From positions 68,632 through 132,631 of the forward strand of contig CAJTXE010000006.1 in assembly GCA_910580225.1 (NCBI GenBank): a stretch of DNA of 64,000 nucleotides. The letters run 5' to 3'. The stretch is from an uncultured Acetatifactor sp. Its GTDB lineage: Bacteria; Bacillota; Clostridia; Lachnospirales; Lachnospiraceae. The notes under the pieces are model-generated. The model searched no databases and was not told the DNA's origin. It saw only the letters and a program-made list of their open reading frames with translations. Of this stretch, positions 53,207 to 61,327 are shown in pieces; the first letter of the stretch is position 1, and the number at the start of each line of letters is the position of its first letter. The position numbers and the translations under genes were made by a program.

Positions 53207-54274
53207 TCAGATGTTTTCTGTCTCCCGAATGCTTCCAATCAACCTCTCATAGGACTCCCGCAAGCTGACCTCCGGCTTCCAGCCCAGAGCCTGCAGCTTG
53301 CCGGAATCCAGCTTCATTTTTGTGTCTGCCGCATACCCAAATGTATTGGTTTCCGGAATGTCAAAAATTACTTTGATTACATCTCCAGCGATATCACTGC
53401 ATACCATCTGTGCCATATCGGCAATTGTGGTATGCGTATCCGGATTGCAGACATTGTATGCCTCACCGTCCTTCCCGGCCAATGCAATGGTCAGCAGCCC
53501 TCTAATCGTGTCGCTTGTATAACAGTAATTCCCCTCTGACAGTCCCCTCGTATGCAGAACAATGTCTTCTCCCTTTATGACACTTCTGGCAAATTGTGCA
53601 AAAACACGGTTTTCCCCGGGAAGAATCCCTGCCCCAAAAGTCTGCGCCAAACGCGCCATACGGACTGGCACCCCATATTCCGTGAAATAGGCGATACACA
53701 TATTTTCACACAGACGTTTGCTCTCCGGGTAATTGCTGCGCACAGCAAGAGGGTCAATATAACCCAAATCTTCTTCTGTCACATCATGGTCTAAATCTGT
53801 AAAAGTACCGTATACTTCCATAGATGAAACATACACGAACGCCTTTGCTTCCTTCTTCCTGGCCAATTCCAGCATATTTCTGGTACCACCCACTGCCGTC
53901 ATCAGTGTTTCCACTGGTTTCGAAATCATTGTCTTTGAAGCTGTAACACTTGCGCAGTGAAAAATATAGTCTACCTCTCCGTCCACTGAAACAGCGTCTG
54001 TAATGTCACCTGCACCAATAGAAAAATCTTCTCTCTTCAGCAATTCCCCGAAAATGTTTTCCGCTTTCTCTCTGCTGCGCACAAGCCCGAAAATCTGCAT
54101 ATGCAGATTCCTGGCATCATTTGCCGCTAAGAATGTGCGGCAGAGCAAAGAGCCGATCAGACCCGTAATCCCGGTTATGAAAACTGTGGAATCTTTCATA
54201 TGATTCCATGAAATGCTGTCACTCTGAATAATGTGCTCCAAATCCGCCGTCAAGAAACTATCCTTCGTCTTCAT
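53207..54274 (-). CDS. NAD-dependent sugar epimerase/dehydratase (copy 2)
   Basis: A 355-residue extended short-chain dehydrogenase. The NAD-binding motif is TGITGLIGS near residue 36, and the catalytic Tyr-x3-Lys is in YPESKRLCEN near residue 170. It is likely to act on a nucleotide sugar for the nearby glycan, as a dehydratase, decarboxylase or epimerase; the substrate cannot be read from the sequence. It is a clear paralogue of the upstream gene, with which it overlaps by about 17 bases. ATG at 54274 preferred over an upstream TTG. Confidence 0.88.
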   Translation of the reverse strand: MKTKDSFLTADLEHIIQSDSISWNHMKDSTVFITGITGLIGSLLCRTFLAANDARNLHMQIFGLVRSREKAENIFGELLKREDFSIGAGDITDAVSVDGEVDYIFHCASVTASKTMISKPVETLMTAVGGTRNMLELARKKEAKAFVYVSSMEVYGTFTDLDHDVTEEDLGYIDPLAVRSNYPESKRLCENMCIAYFTEYGVPVRMARLAQTFGAGILPGENRVFAQFARSVIKGEDIVLHTRGLSEGNYCYTSDTIRGLLTIALAGKDGEAYNVCNPDTHTTIADMAQMVCSDIAGDVIKVIFDIPETNTFGYAADTKMKLDSGKLQALGWKPEVSLRESYERLIGSIRETENI

Positions 54275-55310
54275 AGTGTTCTCGCAAACACCCTGCAAAG
54301 TCGATATCGACTTTTTTTTTCATAGATTGAATCATTCTCTCATACATTTCTGCTAACCCAACCTGGGGGTTCCAACCCAATTTCTGCAGCTTTGTCGTAT
54401 CCAGGTTCATATACAATGTATTTGCATAACCCTGGGATGCCGTATCCTGCTCCTGAATCTCTACCTGAATACCGTATTTCCCGGCCACCATAGAAGCCAT
54501 CTCATAAATGGAACAGTAAGTTTCTTCATTTGCCACAGTATATGCCTGCCCGTTTTCGCCCTTTAACAATATGGTTAAAATCGCCCACACTGCATCTTCC
54601 GTATACAGATAACTTCGTTCTGTCTCACCCTTTGTCTTCAGGATAATATTACGTCCCTCAATGGCACATCGTGCAAACTCTGCAAAGACCCTCCCATCCT
54701 GATAATTTACTCCCGGTCCGAAGGTCTGTGTCAGGCGTGCAATTTTCACCGGAACATGATATTCGGAATAATAGGAACAACACAAATTTTCACAAACCTG
54801 CTTCCCAAGCGGATAACAGTTCCGAATGGTTGTTGTATCAAACTGTCCGCAGTTTTCCTCGGTAATCCGAATTCCCTTTTCCGGCGTCCCATATGTTTCC
54901 ATGGTAGACAGAAATACAAAGCTCTTTACGTTTTTCTGTTTGGCAAGCTGCAGCAGATTGTCCGTTCCATATATGGCTGTATGCAGTGTTTCCACAGGAT
55001 TCTGTATGAAATATCTGCTTGAAGTTGGATTCGCTCCATGAATGATATAATCAATATCTTCCTCTATGTCAGGGAGTTGCTCTACCCCCCCTAGCAAAAA
55101 TTTTATGGTATCGGAATGATAATTCTCATGGAAAACTGCCTGCGCTTTTTCATAAGAACGAACCAATGCCAAAATATGTAGATTTAAATTTTCCTGCTCG
55201 TTCCATTGAAGCAACGATCTTATAAGCGCAGAACCTATCAGGCCGGTTGATCCGGTTACGAAAATTGTCTTGTCTGATATCTCTTTCCTATTTTTTAAGT
55301 ACATCAGCAT
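54258..55310 (-). CDS. NAD-dependent sugar epimerase/dehydratase (copy 1)
   Basis: A 350-residue extended short-chain dehydrogenase with VTGSTGLIGSALIRSLL near residue 18 and YPLGKQVCEN (Tyr-x3-Lys) near residue 168. It aligns along its length with the next gene (for instance KIARLTQTFGPGVNY and the YTVANEETY region), showing a tandem duplication. The two products might form a heteromer or carry out successive steps. Its stop overlaps the start of the following gene, indicating co-translation. Confidence 0.88.
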   Translation of the reverse strand: MLMYLKNRKEISDKTIFVTGSTGLIGSALIRSLLQWNEQENLNLHILALVRSYEKAQAVFHENYHSDTIKFLLGGVEQLPDIEEDIDYIIHGANPTSSRYFIQNPVETLHTAIYGTDNLLQLAKQKNVKSFVFLSTMETYGTPEKGIRITEENCGQFDTTTIRNCYPLGKQVCENLCCSYYSEYHVPVKIARLTQTFGPGVNYQDGRVFAEFARCAIEGRNIILKTKGETERSYLYTEDAVWAILTILLKGENGQAYTVANEETYCSIYEMASMVAGKYGIQVEIQEQDTASQGYANTLYMNLDTTKLQKLGWNPQVGLAEMYERMIQSMKKKVDIDFAGCLREHYEDEG

Positions 55311-55324
55311 ACTCCTTCATATAT

Positions 55325-56878
55325 TCAATTATTAAAAGCCCCCATCTCCAGTTGAGGCATATAATATTCGACAATTGCATGTTGTGGTTCATTTCCGGTT
55401 CCTGCTACTGCCCTCAAACAGACAGTTAATCCATGAAAGTCTTTCTTCTCAGGCACACAAATCGAAACAAAAACTTTTTCCCATTCCAAACTTGTAACCT
55501 GTGCCTGCGCATAAAAATGCCCTCCATTATAACCATTTGCGTTAATTAGCGCAATTGTTCCACCACGACCCTCATTGTTTTTTCGCAATACTCTGGCATA
55601 GACAGATAATGTCACCACTTTTCCCTGAAGTTTGTCATTATTATCTACTACACATATGATCTGTGTTTGAGCAAGCGATTTTCCTCCTCTGTGTCCTATT
55701 ATGACACTGTCCTCTTTCAGTTTTACAAGTGTACTGTTATTTTGCGTCTTCCACCCATTCTGCCCTATATCACCCCCTCCTACATAGCCCTTTATACAAT
55801 CATCCGATTTTACAAAATAGCTTTTCTGATCTATCATTATTTTGCCGTTCAGCCTGTTCCATTCATAAACACGAGTATAGTGCGTTAAACTCCCTTCTTC
55901 TATTAGTTTTCTGTCTCTGCTTGAAGAATAATATTTTGTCCCCGGACAAACAATATATTCTTTTGCCCCCCCTATAGAAATCGGATTGGCCAACAGCTGC
56001 TTTCTTTCCATAGTCTGCAAACTATTTTGCAGAAAAATATTCTTTTCTTTCTCGAAATAATCACTATATAAAAAGAATAACTTACTGTTCTTTTTCTCCT
56101 GGCCTTGTGCAATCATATCAAAACAGGAATATAAATAATCGTAATATTGATTGCATAAATGTAAATCCGTTAATCCCCATTTATGATGTGTATCTGCATA
56201 AACGCCATATGGCATATGTACTACATGACAACCAGGCAGCTTAAATTCAAAATAATCATATATTTTATCCAGCATTGTATTTACTCTTGTTCTTCTAACT
56301 TGATTATTAAAAAAATATAAATATTGTGAATCCGAATAACAATTTACTTTTTTGTTCCTGACCAATATAATTTGCGTATCTTTATATTGTTTTCGATTAA
56401 CCAACCAGTCAATAAGAGAAGTTACCACCTTTTTCATTAATTTCACATTGCTCAGTAGTTCCAGTGCATCTATTTTCTGTATTTTTTCCCCTACATATTT
56501 ACTCAATCCCCCTCTATATGCATCAAGAAACCATTTCGAATATGTAAAGTAATTTTTATTTCCCTCTTCATCTTCATTTACAGCAATGTTAGTATTTGCA
56601 AATGATACCAAATCAAGAATAAAAAAATCAGACTTTTCATCATAACTTGATAACACTTGCTTATTGTAGTCTAACATAACGCATTTTTTCCTGAAATTTT
56701 TTATATTTATATCACTAAAACATTCCGGCACCAGTAACCTTTTCGGAGTCTGATTAAACTCAAACCAGGTAAATGGGGATGTGGATTGTAAAAAAGTAAT
56801 AATCTCATGGCCACAATTCTCTTGAAAACCAAATGCATCTCTGCAAATACATGAACTTAAAATGTTAAACGTTGCCAT
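55325..56878 (-). CDS. DUF6270-like surface-polysaccharide protein
   Basis: A 517-residue protein starting ATFNILSSCICRDAFGF, which resembles the DUF6270/SGNH-like proteins found in polysaccharide clusters (a Gly/Ser-Ser-Cys-x-Ser/Cys-Arg-Asp nucleophile-type start). The last 150 residues form a carbohydrate-binding-like beta sandwich (LSVYARVLRKN, HFYAQAQV). AAGGAG lies upstream of the ATG at 56878; the longer frame is rejected. A+T-rich with many AAA and AAT codons, unlike genes left of 55 kb. It may modify or bind the glycan; the reaction is unknown. Confidence 0.7.
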   Translation of the reverse strand: MATFNILSSCICRDAFGFQENCGHEIITFLQSTSPFTWFEFNQTPKRLLVPECFSDINIKNFRKKCVMLDYNKQVLSSYDEKSDFFILDLVSFANTNIAVNEDEEGNKNYFTYSKWFLDAYRGGLSKYVGEKIQKIDALELLSNVKLMKKVVTSLIDWLVNRKQYKDTQIILVRNKKVNCYSDSQYLYFFNNQVRRTRVNTMLDKIYDYFEFKLPGCHVVHMPYGVYADTHHKWGLTDLHLCNQYYDYLYSCFDMIAQGQEKKNSKLFFLYSDYFEKEKNIFLQNSLQTMERKQLLANPISIGGAKEYIVCPGTKYYSSSRDRKLIEEGSLTHYTRVYEWNRLNGKIMIDQKSYFVKSDDCIKGYVGGGDIGQNGWKTQNNSTLVKLKEDSVIIGHRGGKSLAQTQIICVVDNNDKLQGKVVTLSVYARVLRKNNEGRGGTIALINANGYNGGHFYAQAQVTSLEWEKVFVSICVPEKKDFHGLTVCLRAVAGTGNEPQHAIVEYYMPQLEMGAFNN

Positions 56879-56991
56879 CCTTATCTCCTTTCCAAGAAAT
56901 ACTTTATAGAAAATGTAGATACACCTGCCCAATTATTACATAAAAAAGTGATCCTGTATACTCCACTCATAACAGAATAGCCAGACTGCAG

Positions 56992-57843
56992 CTATGAAAC
57001 AGAATTCAGGATATATTGTACACAAGTTTTTCCACTATAAATAAACCCTGCCTTTTTATGCATCGCATCGGATTTTATATTATCTGCAGCTACCCAGCTT
57101 CTTGCTTTTAACAGATCACACTTCGCCGCATCTGCTAACCAGGCATGTAACATTATAGAACCCAACCCCCGCCGATAAAACAATGGATTAGTAACAATAT
57201 GGCGCCCTTCTCTTGTTCCTTTATCATCCCTCCACCATGTGACACAACAAACCACATCGTCTTTATTTACAATACACAATACCTTCGCCGCTTCACATTT
57301 CCAGAACTTCAGATGATCATAGGGTAAGTCTGTTGGTACCAATGCATTTTCCCACAAAGAAATCACTTGTTCAATATGCCGTTCCTGACAAAAAGTAAAT
57401 CTCAATCCCTGTTTTTCCAACTCCTGTAAATCTCTATTTACCTGTTCCAATAATGTCTCTTTATGTAGCTTTAAATCCATCACAATTTCATTATTAACCG
57501 CCTTCGCAGCAAAACCTTTCTGGGCAAGTTTACTGCTCAAAATTTTCAAATCATCTTCTCTGCGGTTCTTTACATCAACTTCCTCAATACATATCTTTTT
57601 TTCTGTAGAAAAATCAGGAAACGGACATTCTTTCTCCCAAAAATAATACGCTGTATAATATCTCATTTCGTCCACATAAATTATTAATCCATCTGCATAT
57701 TCTTCATAATACAATCGCTCTTCTTCTAAGTAATGCTTAATACTATCTGCTAACATTAAACAGTTTGTTTGCAAGTTAATGCATTTACGTTTATTTTCTG
57801 ATAATATTTTTTTATATTGACTGAATTCCTTTATCTTATACAT
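56992..57843 (-). CDS. GNAT-family N-acyltransferase
   Basis: A 283-residue protein. The C-terminal 130 residues form a GNAT fold with the acetyl-CoA-binding motif YRRGLGSIMLHAWLA; the N-terminal half is a degenerate related domain. It may transfer an acyl group to an amino sugar or to the residue loaded by the adjacent adenylating enzyme and carrier protein. The third codon is the start by the AAAGGA spacing. A+T-rich like its neighbours. Confidence 0.8.
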   Translation of the reverse strand: MYKIKEFSQYKKILSENKRKCINLQTNCLMLADSIKHYLEEERLYYEEYADGLIIYVDEMRYYTAYYFWEKECPFPDFSTEKKICIEEVDVKNRREDDLKILSSKLAQKGFAAKAVNNEIVMDLKLHKETLLEQVNRDLQELEKQGLRFTFCQERHIEQVISLWENALVPTDLPYDHLKFWKCEAAKVLCIVNKDDVVCCVTWWRDDKGTREGRHIVTNPLFYRRGLGSIMLHAWLADAAKCDLLKARSWVAADNIKSDAMHKKAGFIYSGKTCVQYILNSVS

Positions 57844-57885
57844 AATCATTTCCTTTTAATGTAATTAATTATGTGTTTAATTGTA

Positions 57886-59394
57886 TCAATTGATATATTT
57901 TTCTTTTAACTTTGTTCGATCTATTTTTGCATTTTTATTTAATGGAATGCTTTTCATACAAATAAAACATGCAGGTATCATATACTTAGGCAGACATTCT
58001 GATAATTTCGAAAGCACTTCTTCATTCTGTTCACGTTCTGACTGATAAAATAAAATAATTTTTCCTCTTTCCTCATCATATAGGCAGCATGAACGTTCTA
58101 CAAAATCAATTGCATTAGCAGCAACTTCTATCTCACCAAGTTCAATACGATGTCCCATATGCTTAACTTGGAAATCTTTTCTTGAACAATATATTAATTC
58201 TCCCATTTTATTATATTTTACCAAGTCACCAGTTCTATAAATACGTTCTGGATATACTGCATTTAATGGATTTTGACAAAACATTTCTTGTGTTTTTTCA
58301 GTATTATTATAATATCCCAGAGCCAGTGATGTCCCGCGAACACATAACTCTCCAATTTCCTCTTCGACCACCGGCTGATTTTTTTCATTTAACACTATAA
58401 TATCTGTATTTTTAAAGGGAATACCTATGGGCAGAACTTCATTTAACTCATATTCTCTTGACACTTTATAATAAGAACAATTACAGGTTATTTCCGTAGG
58501 CCCATATAAATTTACATACTTTGCGTCTGGCAGATTATCTTTCCAATAATTTAGAATTTTAATCGGCATTACCTCTCCAGAAAACATTATTTTTTCCAAA
58601 TACAGAGGCTTCTGATTTCTCATGGCACGTAAATTTGCCACTACACACAGCGCAGTTGTTGCCCATATAACAGTAGTTATTTTTCTTTCGTTTAAATAGT
58701 CTATTAGCTTAACCGGAAATACAAATAATTGTTTTGGTATAATTTGCATGGTTGCGCTGTTTTTTAACGTGGAATAGATGTCCTTAACAGAGACATCAAA
58801 ATCAAAAGGTGCCTGGTTTCCAAAAATGTCATTATCAGAAAACTCAAACGTTTCTTTAAAACATTCAACTAAATCAATTACAGAACGATGGGATATCAAA
58901 ACTGCCTTTGGTACCCCTGTAGATCCTGACGTAAATATTGCATATAGCGGATCGGTGTCAATCATTTTACTTCTAATATCATCTAGAATTTTATGATCTG
59001 ATTCTACCTTTGAAATATCCGAATAATTATTAAATTCATATCCTAACTGTTCTATTGGGTTACGGTAACTTTCAAATCCAATGATTGTAATTGGTGAAAT
59101 AGTACAAAACATTGATTTTATTCTTTCATTGGGAAGATTCATATCAATTGGAACATAAAAATTACCACTGTAAACAACACCCAAAAACATAACCAAACTT
59201 TCAATATTTCTGTCAATCAAAACCGCTATCGGTTTATTTTTCACATTGTATCTTTTCGATATCCAAGAACCTATTCTTTTGGATTTATCTACCAGTTCTT
59301 CATATGTTATTTCATTATGTTCATCAGAAAATACTATTTTATGCGTTTTTTTTTCATATGAATATTCCAAATATTCAAGAACATTAATAATCAT
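57886..59394 (-). CDS. AMP-forming adenylating ligase (DltA/NRPS A-domain type)
   Basis: A 502-residue acyl- or aminoacyl-adenylating enzyme. Core motifs are in order: FTSGSTGVPKAVLISH (A3) near residue 150, NLYGPTEITCN (A5), YRTGDLVKY (A7), DFQVKHMGHRIELGEIE (A8) and NKNAKIDRTKLKE with the final catalytic Lys (A10). It starts one base after the stop of the carrier-protein gene, so the two are certainly partners: the ligase loads an acid onto the carrier. The pattern recalls DltA-DltC D-alanylation, but no DltB/DltD genes are adjacent, so substrate and acceptor are open. Confidence 0.92.
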   Translation of the reverse strand: MIINVLEYLEYSYEKKTHKIVFSDEHNEITYEELVDKSKRIGSWISKRYNVKNKPIAVLIDRNIESLVMFLGVVYSGNFYVPIDMNLPNERIKSMFCTISPITIIGFESYRNPIEQLGYEFNNYSDISKVESDHKILDDIRSKMIDTDPLYAIFTSGSTGVPKAVLISHRSVIDLVECFKETFEFSDNDIFGNQAPFDFDVSVKDIYSTLKNSATMQIIPKQLFVFPVKLIDYLNERKITTVIWATTALCVVANLRAMRNQKPLYLEKIMFSGEVMPIKILNYWKDNLPDAKYVNLYGPTEITCNCSYYKVSREYELNEVLPIGIPFKNTDIIVLNEKNQPVVEEEIGELCVRGTSLALGYYNNTEKTQEMFCQNPLNAVYPERIYRTGDLVKYNKMGELIYCSRKDFQVKHMGHRIELGEIEVAANAIDFVERSCCLYDEERGKIILFYQSEREQNEEVLSKLSECLPKYMIPACFICMKSIPLNKNAKIDRTKLKEKYIN

Positions 59395-59395
59395 C

Positions 59396-59620
59396 TTATT
59401 CCTCCATTGATTTCTTGACAAGTTCCACAATAGTATCTACTGTTTCAAAATTTTCTGCAATTACTGCTTCTGGATCAATTTCGATATCAAAAACACTCTC
59501 TAGCTCCATAACAATATGAACAACTTCAAAAGAATCAATCAGTCCTTCCTTAATGAGATTTACCCCTTCTTTGATGTTTGCATTAATCTCTTTCAACACT
59601 GCCATTACCTTTTCTGTCAT
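59396..59620 (-). CDS. Acyl/peptidyl carrier protein
   Basis: A 74-residue carrier protein. The phosphopantetheine attachment site is Ser30 in LIDSFEVVHIVMELE (DSF rather than the common DSL). It is acidic and four-helical, as usual for the family. Start set at the ATG at 59620, with GAGG upstream; the longer frame overlaps the WcbI-like gene. It partners with the ligase immediately downstream and probably hands an acyl or aminoacyl group to the GNAT or another transferase of the cluster. Confidence 0.92.
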   Translation of the reverse strand: MTEKVMAVLKEINANIKEGVNLIKEGLIDSFEVVHIVMELESVFDIEIDPEAVIAENFETVDTIVELVKKSMEE

Positions 59621-59664
59621 TTTCAAATCTCCTCTCAAATTATTTGTTATTAAAAAGCTTTTGA

Positions 59665-61269
59665 CTAAAACAAATTCCACATTTTCAGCAAAGTAATATT
59701 TGCTCTTGTATAATCACAATACATATTTATCCATTCTTTGCGGTTGACAATTTTAATGCTTGCTTTTCCTCGCCACTCTCCTTTTTCTGTGAACCGAACT
59801 CTATAAGTAGTAGCATCATTAACCCATTTCACCCCTAATACATCTGCCACACATTGTAAAATTGGTACCTCTGTATAATCAATTATTTCTGAACTTTGAT
59901 TTTCTTCCAATTTGTTTATATGATCTAAACAATTAAGTTCCAGTTTATTTGAAATTCTCCTTGCCAATTCAAAATATATGAAGTTCTCATAATGCAAACC
60001 ATCCCTATAACATTTTCTTTCCCTAAAATTATTTTTTATGTAATCTAAAATCTTGATATCCGCCTGGCTCTCTGCAATTTCAATACTTTTAAAACTGAAC
60101 TTTAACTGTTTTTCTATTACTTTTTTATCAATTAAGTCATGTCTCATCAATTCCGAATAGATATATTCATTATCTTTTCCATCCAGAATATACCTGTCAA
60201 TAATACTTTCTTCATATGCAAACGGCCAATGAAGCTTTTTATCAACAGAATATTTATAAAATGCTTCAAAACTACTTGTTCTATATGGATACAGCCCCAT
60301 AAACGGCATTCTGGGGATTCTTAATTTAATGCATTCTAACGGCAAATATTCATCAAAGTTATAATCTATTTTTCCGTCATCAAACATAATAGGAACATAT
60401 ATCAGATAATCACATAATTTAAGTAACTCTATTCCATCCATATATTTATAAGAATTACACAATGTATCCAAATCATAGCGAAAATAAAAGCAGGCAGCAT
60501 TCTCAAGTACTTTGCTAAAAATTTGCATACCTAACACCTGTACTTGGCAATAACCATACCACATAAAAATCCTTTTTTGGTCTAATATTGCATCTGCCAT
60601 ATCACTTCTTATATAGTTTTCTGTTATATGCAAGTTATTTCTATCCATTATAGTTTTAACTCTTTTGTATACGCTATCGCCTCTTGTTTTTACTTTTGCA
60701 CACAAAATATAAAATTCACTCTTACAAACCATGCCATCTTTATATATCTGCATATTTAGACAGCTATTTACCCCCCCAACTAAGCTTTCTGTAATAATCA
60801 TTTTCCTTACGTCTAACATGGAGCAATAACGCATATAAAACTCTTCAATACACTTTGCCTCTCCAATTAATACAACATTACTGTTCAATATTTTATTTCT
60901 TACAGCATCTTTATTCTCCTCTGCTCTCCGGACATTTTTCTGAATCATATCTTGTTTCCAAACGGCCCTCATAATAATGATATCGTTTTCAACTCTCGAT
61001 AATTTTGACACAAAACACTGATCGGAATAATAATGTCTTACATACTCTTTTCCATTCTTTCCCTCTTTAAAATACCGTCTCTCACCAGTTTTACTATTGA
61101 CATAGCAATGGCTGTCATCCGATATTCTGTTAGCATCCCATCCAACAAATGTATAACCCTCACGGCTGAATATGTTAGATCTCAGTCTTGTATTCTTTCC
61201 ATATTCAACTATCGTATCCTCCATCTTTCCGTTACACTCACAAGCCGGATCATATTTAACAGTAAACAT
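59665..61269 (-). CDS. WcbI-like polysaccharide protein with InlB-type repeat at N-terminus
   Basis: A 534-residue protein. Residues about 1-60 match a Listeria-Bacteroides (InlB B-type/Flg_new) repeat, with YGKNTRLRSNIF and GYTFVGWD. Residues about 100-150 hold a small Rossmann-like stretch (VVLIGEAKCIEEFYMRY). The segment WYGYCQVQVLGMQIF near residue 245 corresponds to the G-N/Y-C-Q motif of WcbI-type capsule enzymes, and YRDGLHYENFIYFELARR follows near residue 435. WcbI proteins act in capsular polysaccharide synthesis; the precise reaction is not settled. Combining the outer-surface-type repeat with this domain is unusual. A+T-rich. Confidence 0.75.
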   Translation of the reverse strand: MFTVKYDPACECNGKMEDTIVEYGKNTRLRSNIFSREGYTFVGWDANRISDDSHCYVNSKTGERRYFKEGKNGKEYVRHYYSDQCFVSKLSRVENDIIIMRAVWKQDMIQKNVRRAEENKDAVRNKILNSNVVLIGEAKCIEEFYMRYCSMLDVRKMIITESLVGGVNSCLNMQIYKDGMVCKSEFYILCAKVKTRGDSVYKRVKTIMDRNNLHITENYIRSDMADAILDQKRIFMWYGYCQVQVLGMQIFSKVLENAACFYFRYDLDTLCNSYKYMDGIELLKLCDYLIYVPIMFDDGKIDYNFDEYLPLECIKLRIPRMPFMGLYPYRTSSFEAFYKYSVDKKLHWPFAYEESIIDRYILDGKDNEYIYSELMRHDLIDKKVIEKQLKFSFKSIEIAESQADIKILDYIKNNFRERKCYRDGLHYENFIYFELARRISNKLELNCLDHINKLEENQSSEIIDYTEVPILQCVADVLGVKWVNDATTYRVRFTEKGEWRGKASIKIVNRKEWINMYCDYTRANITLLKMWNLF

Positions 61270-61327
61270 AAATACTTCCTCTCTTATACGATAATTCTCT
61301 CGTTCAACCCAAATACATTTTTCACGA

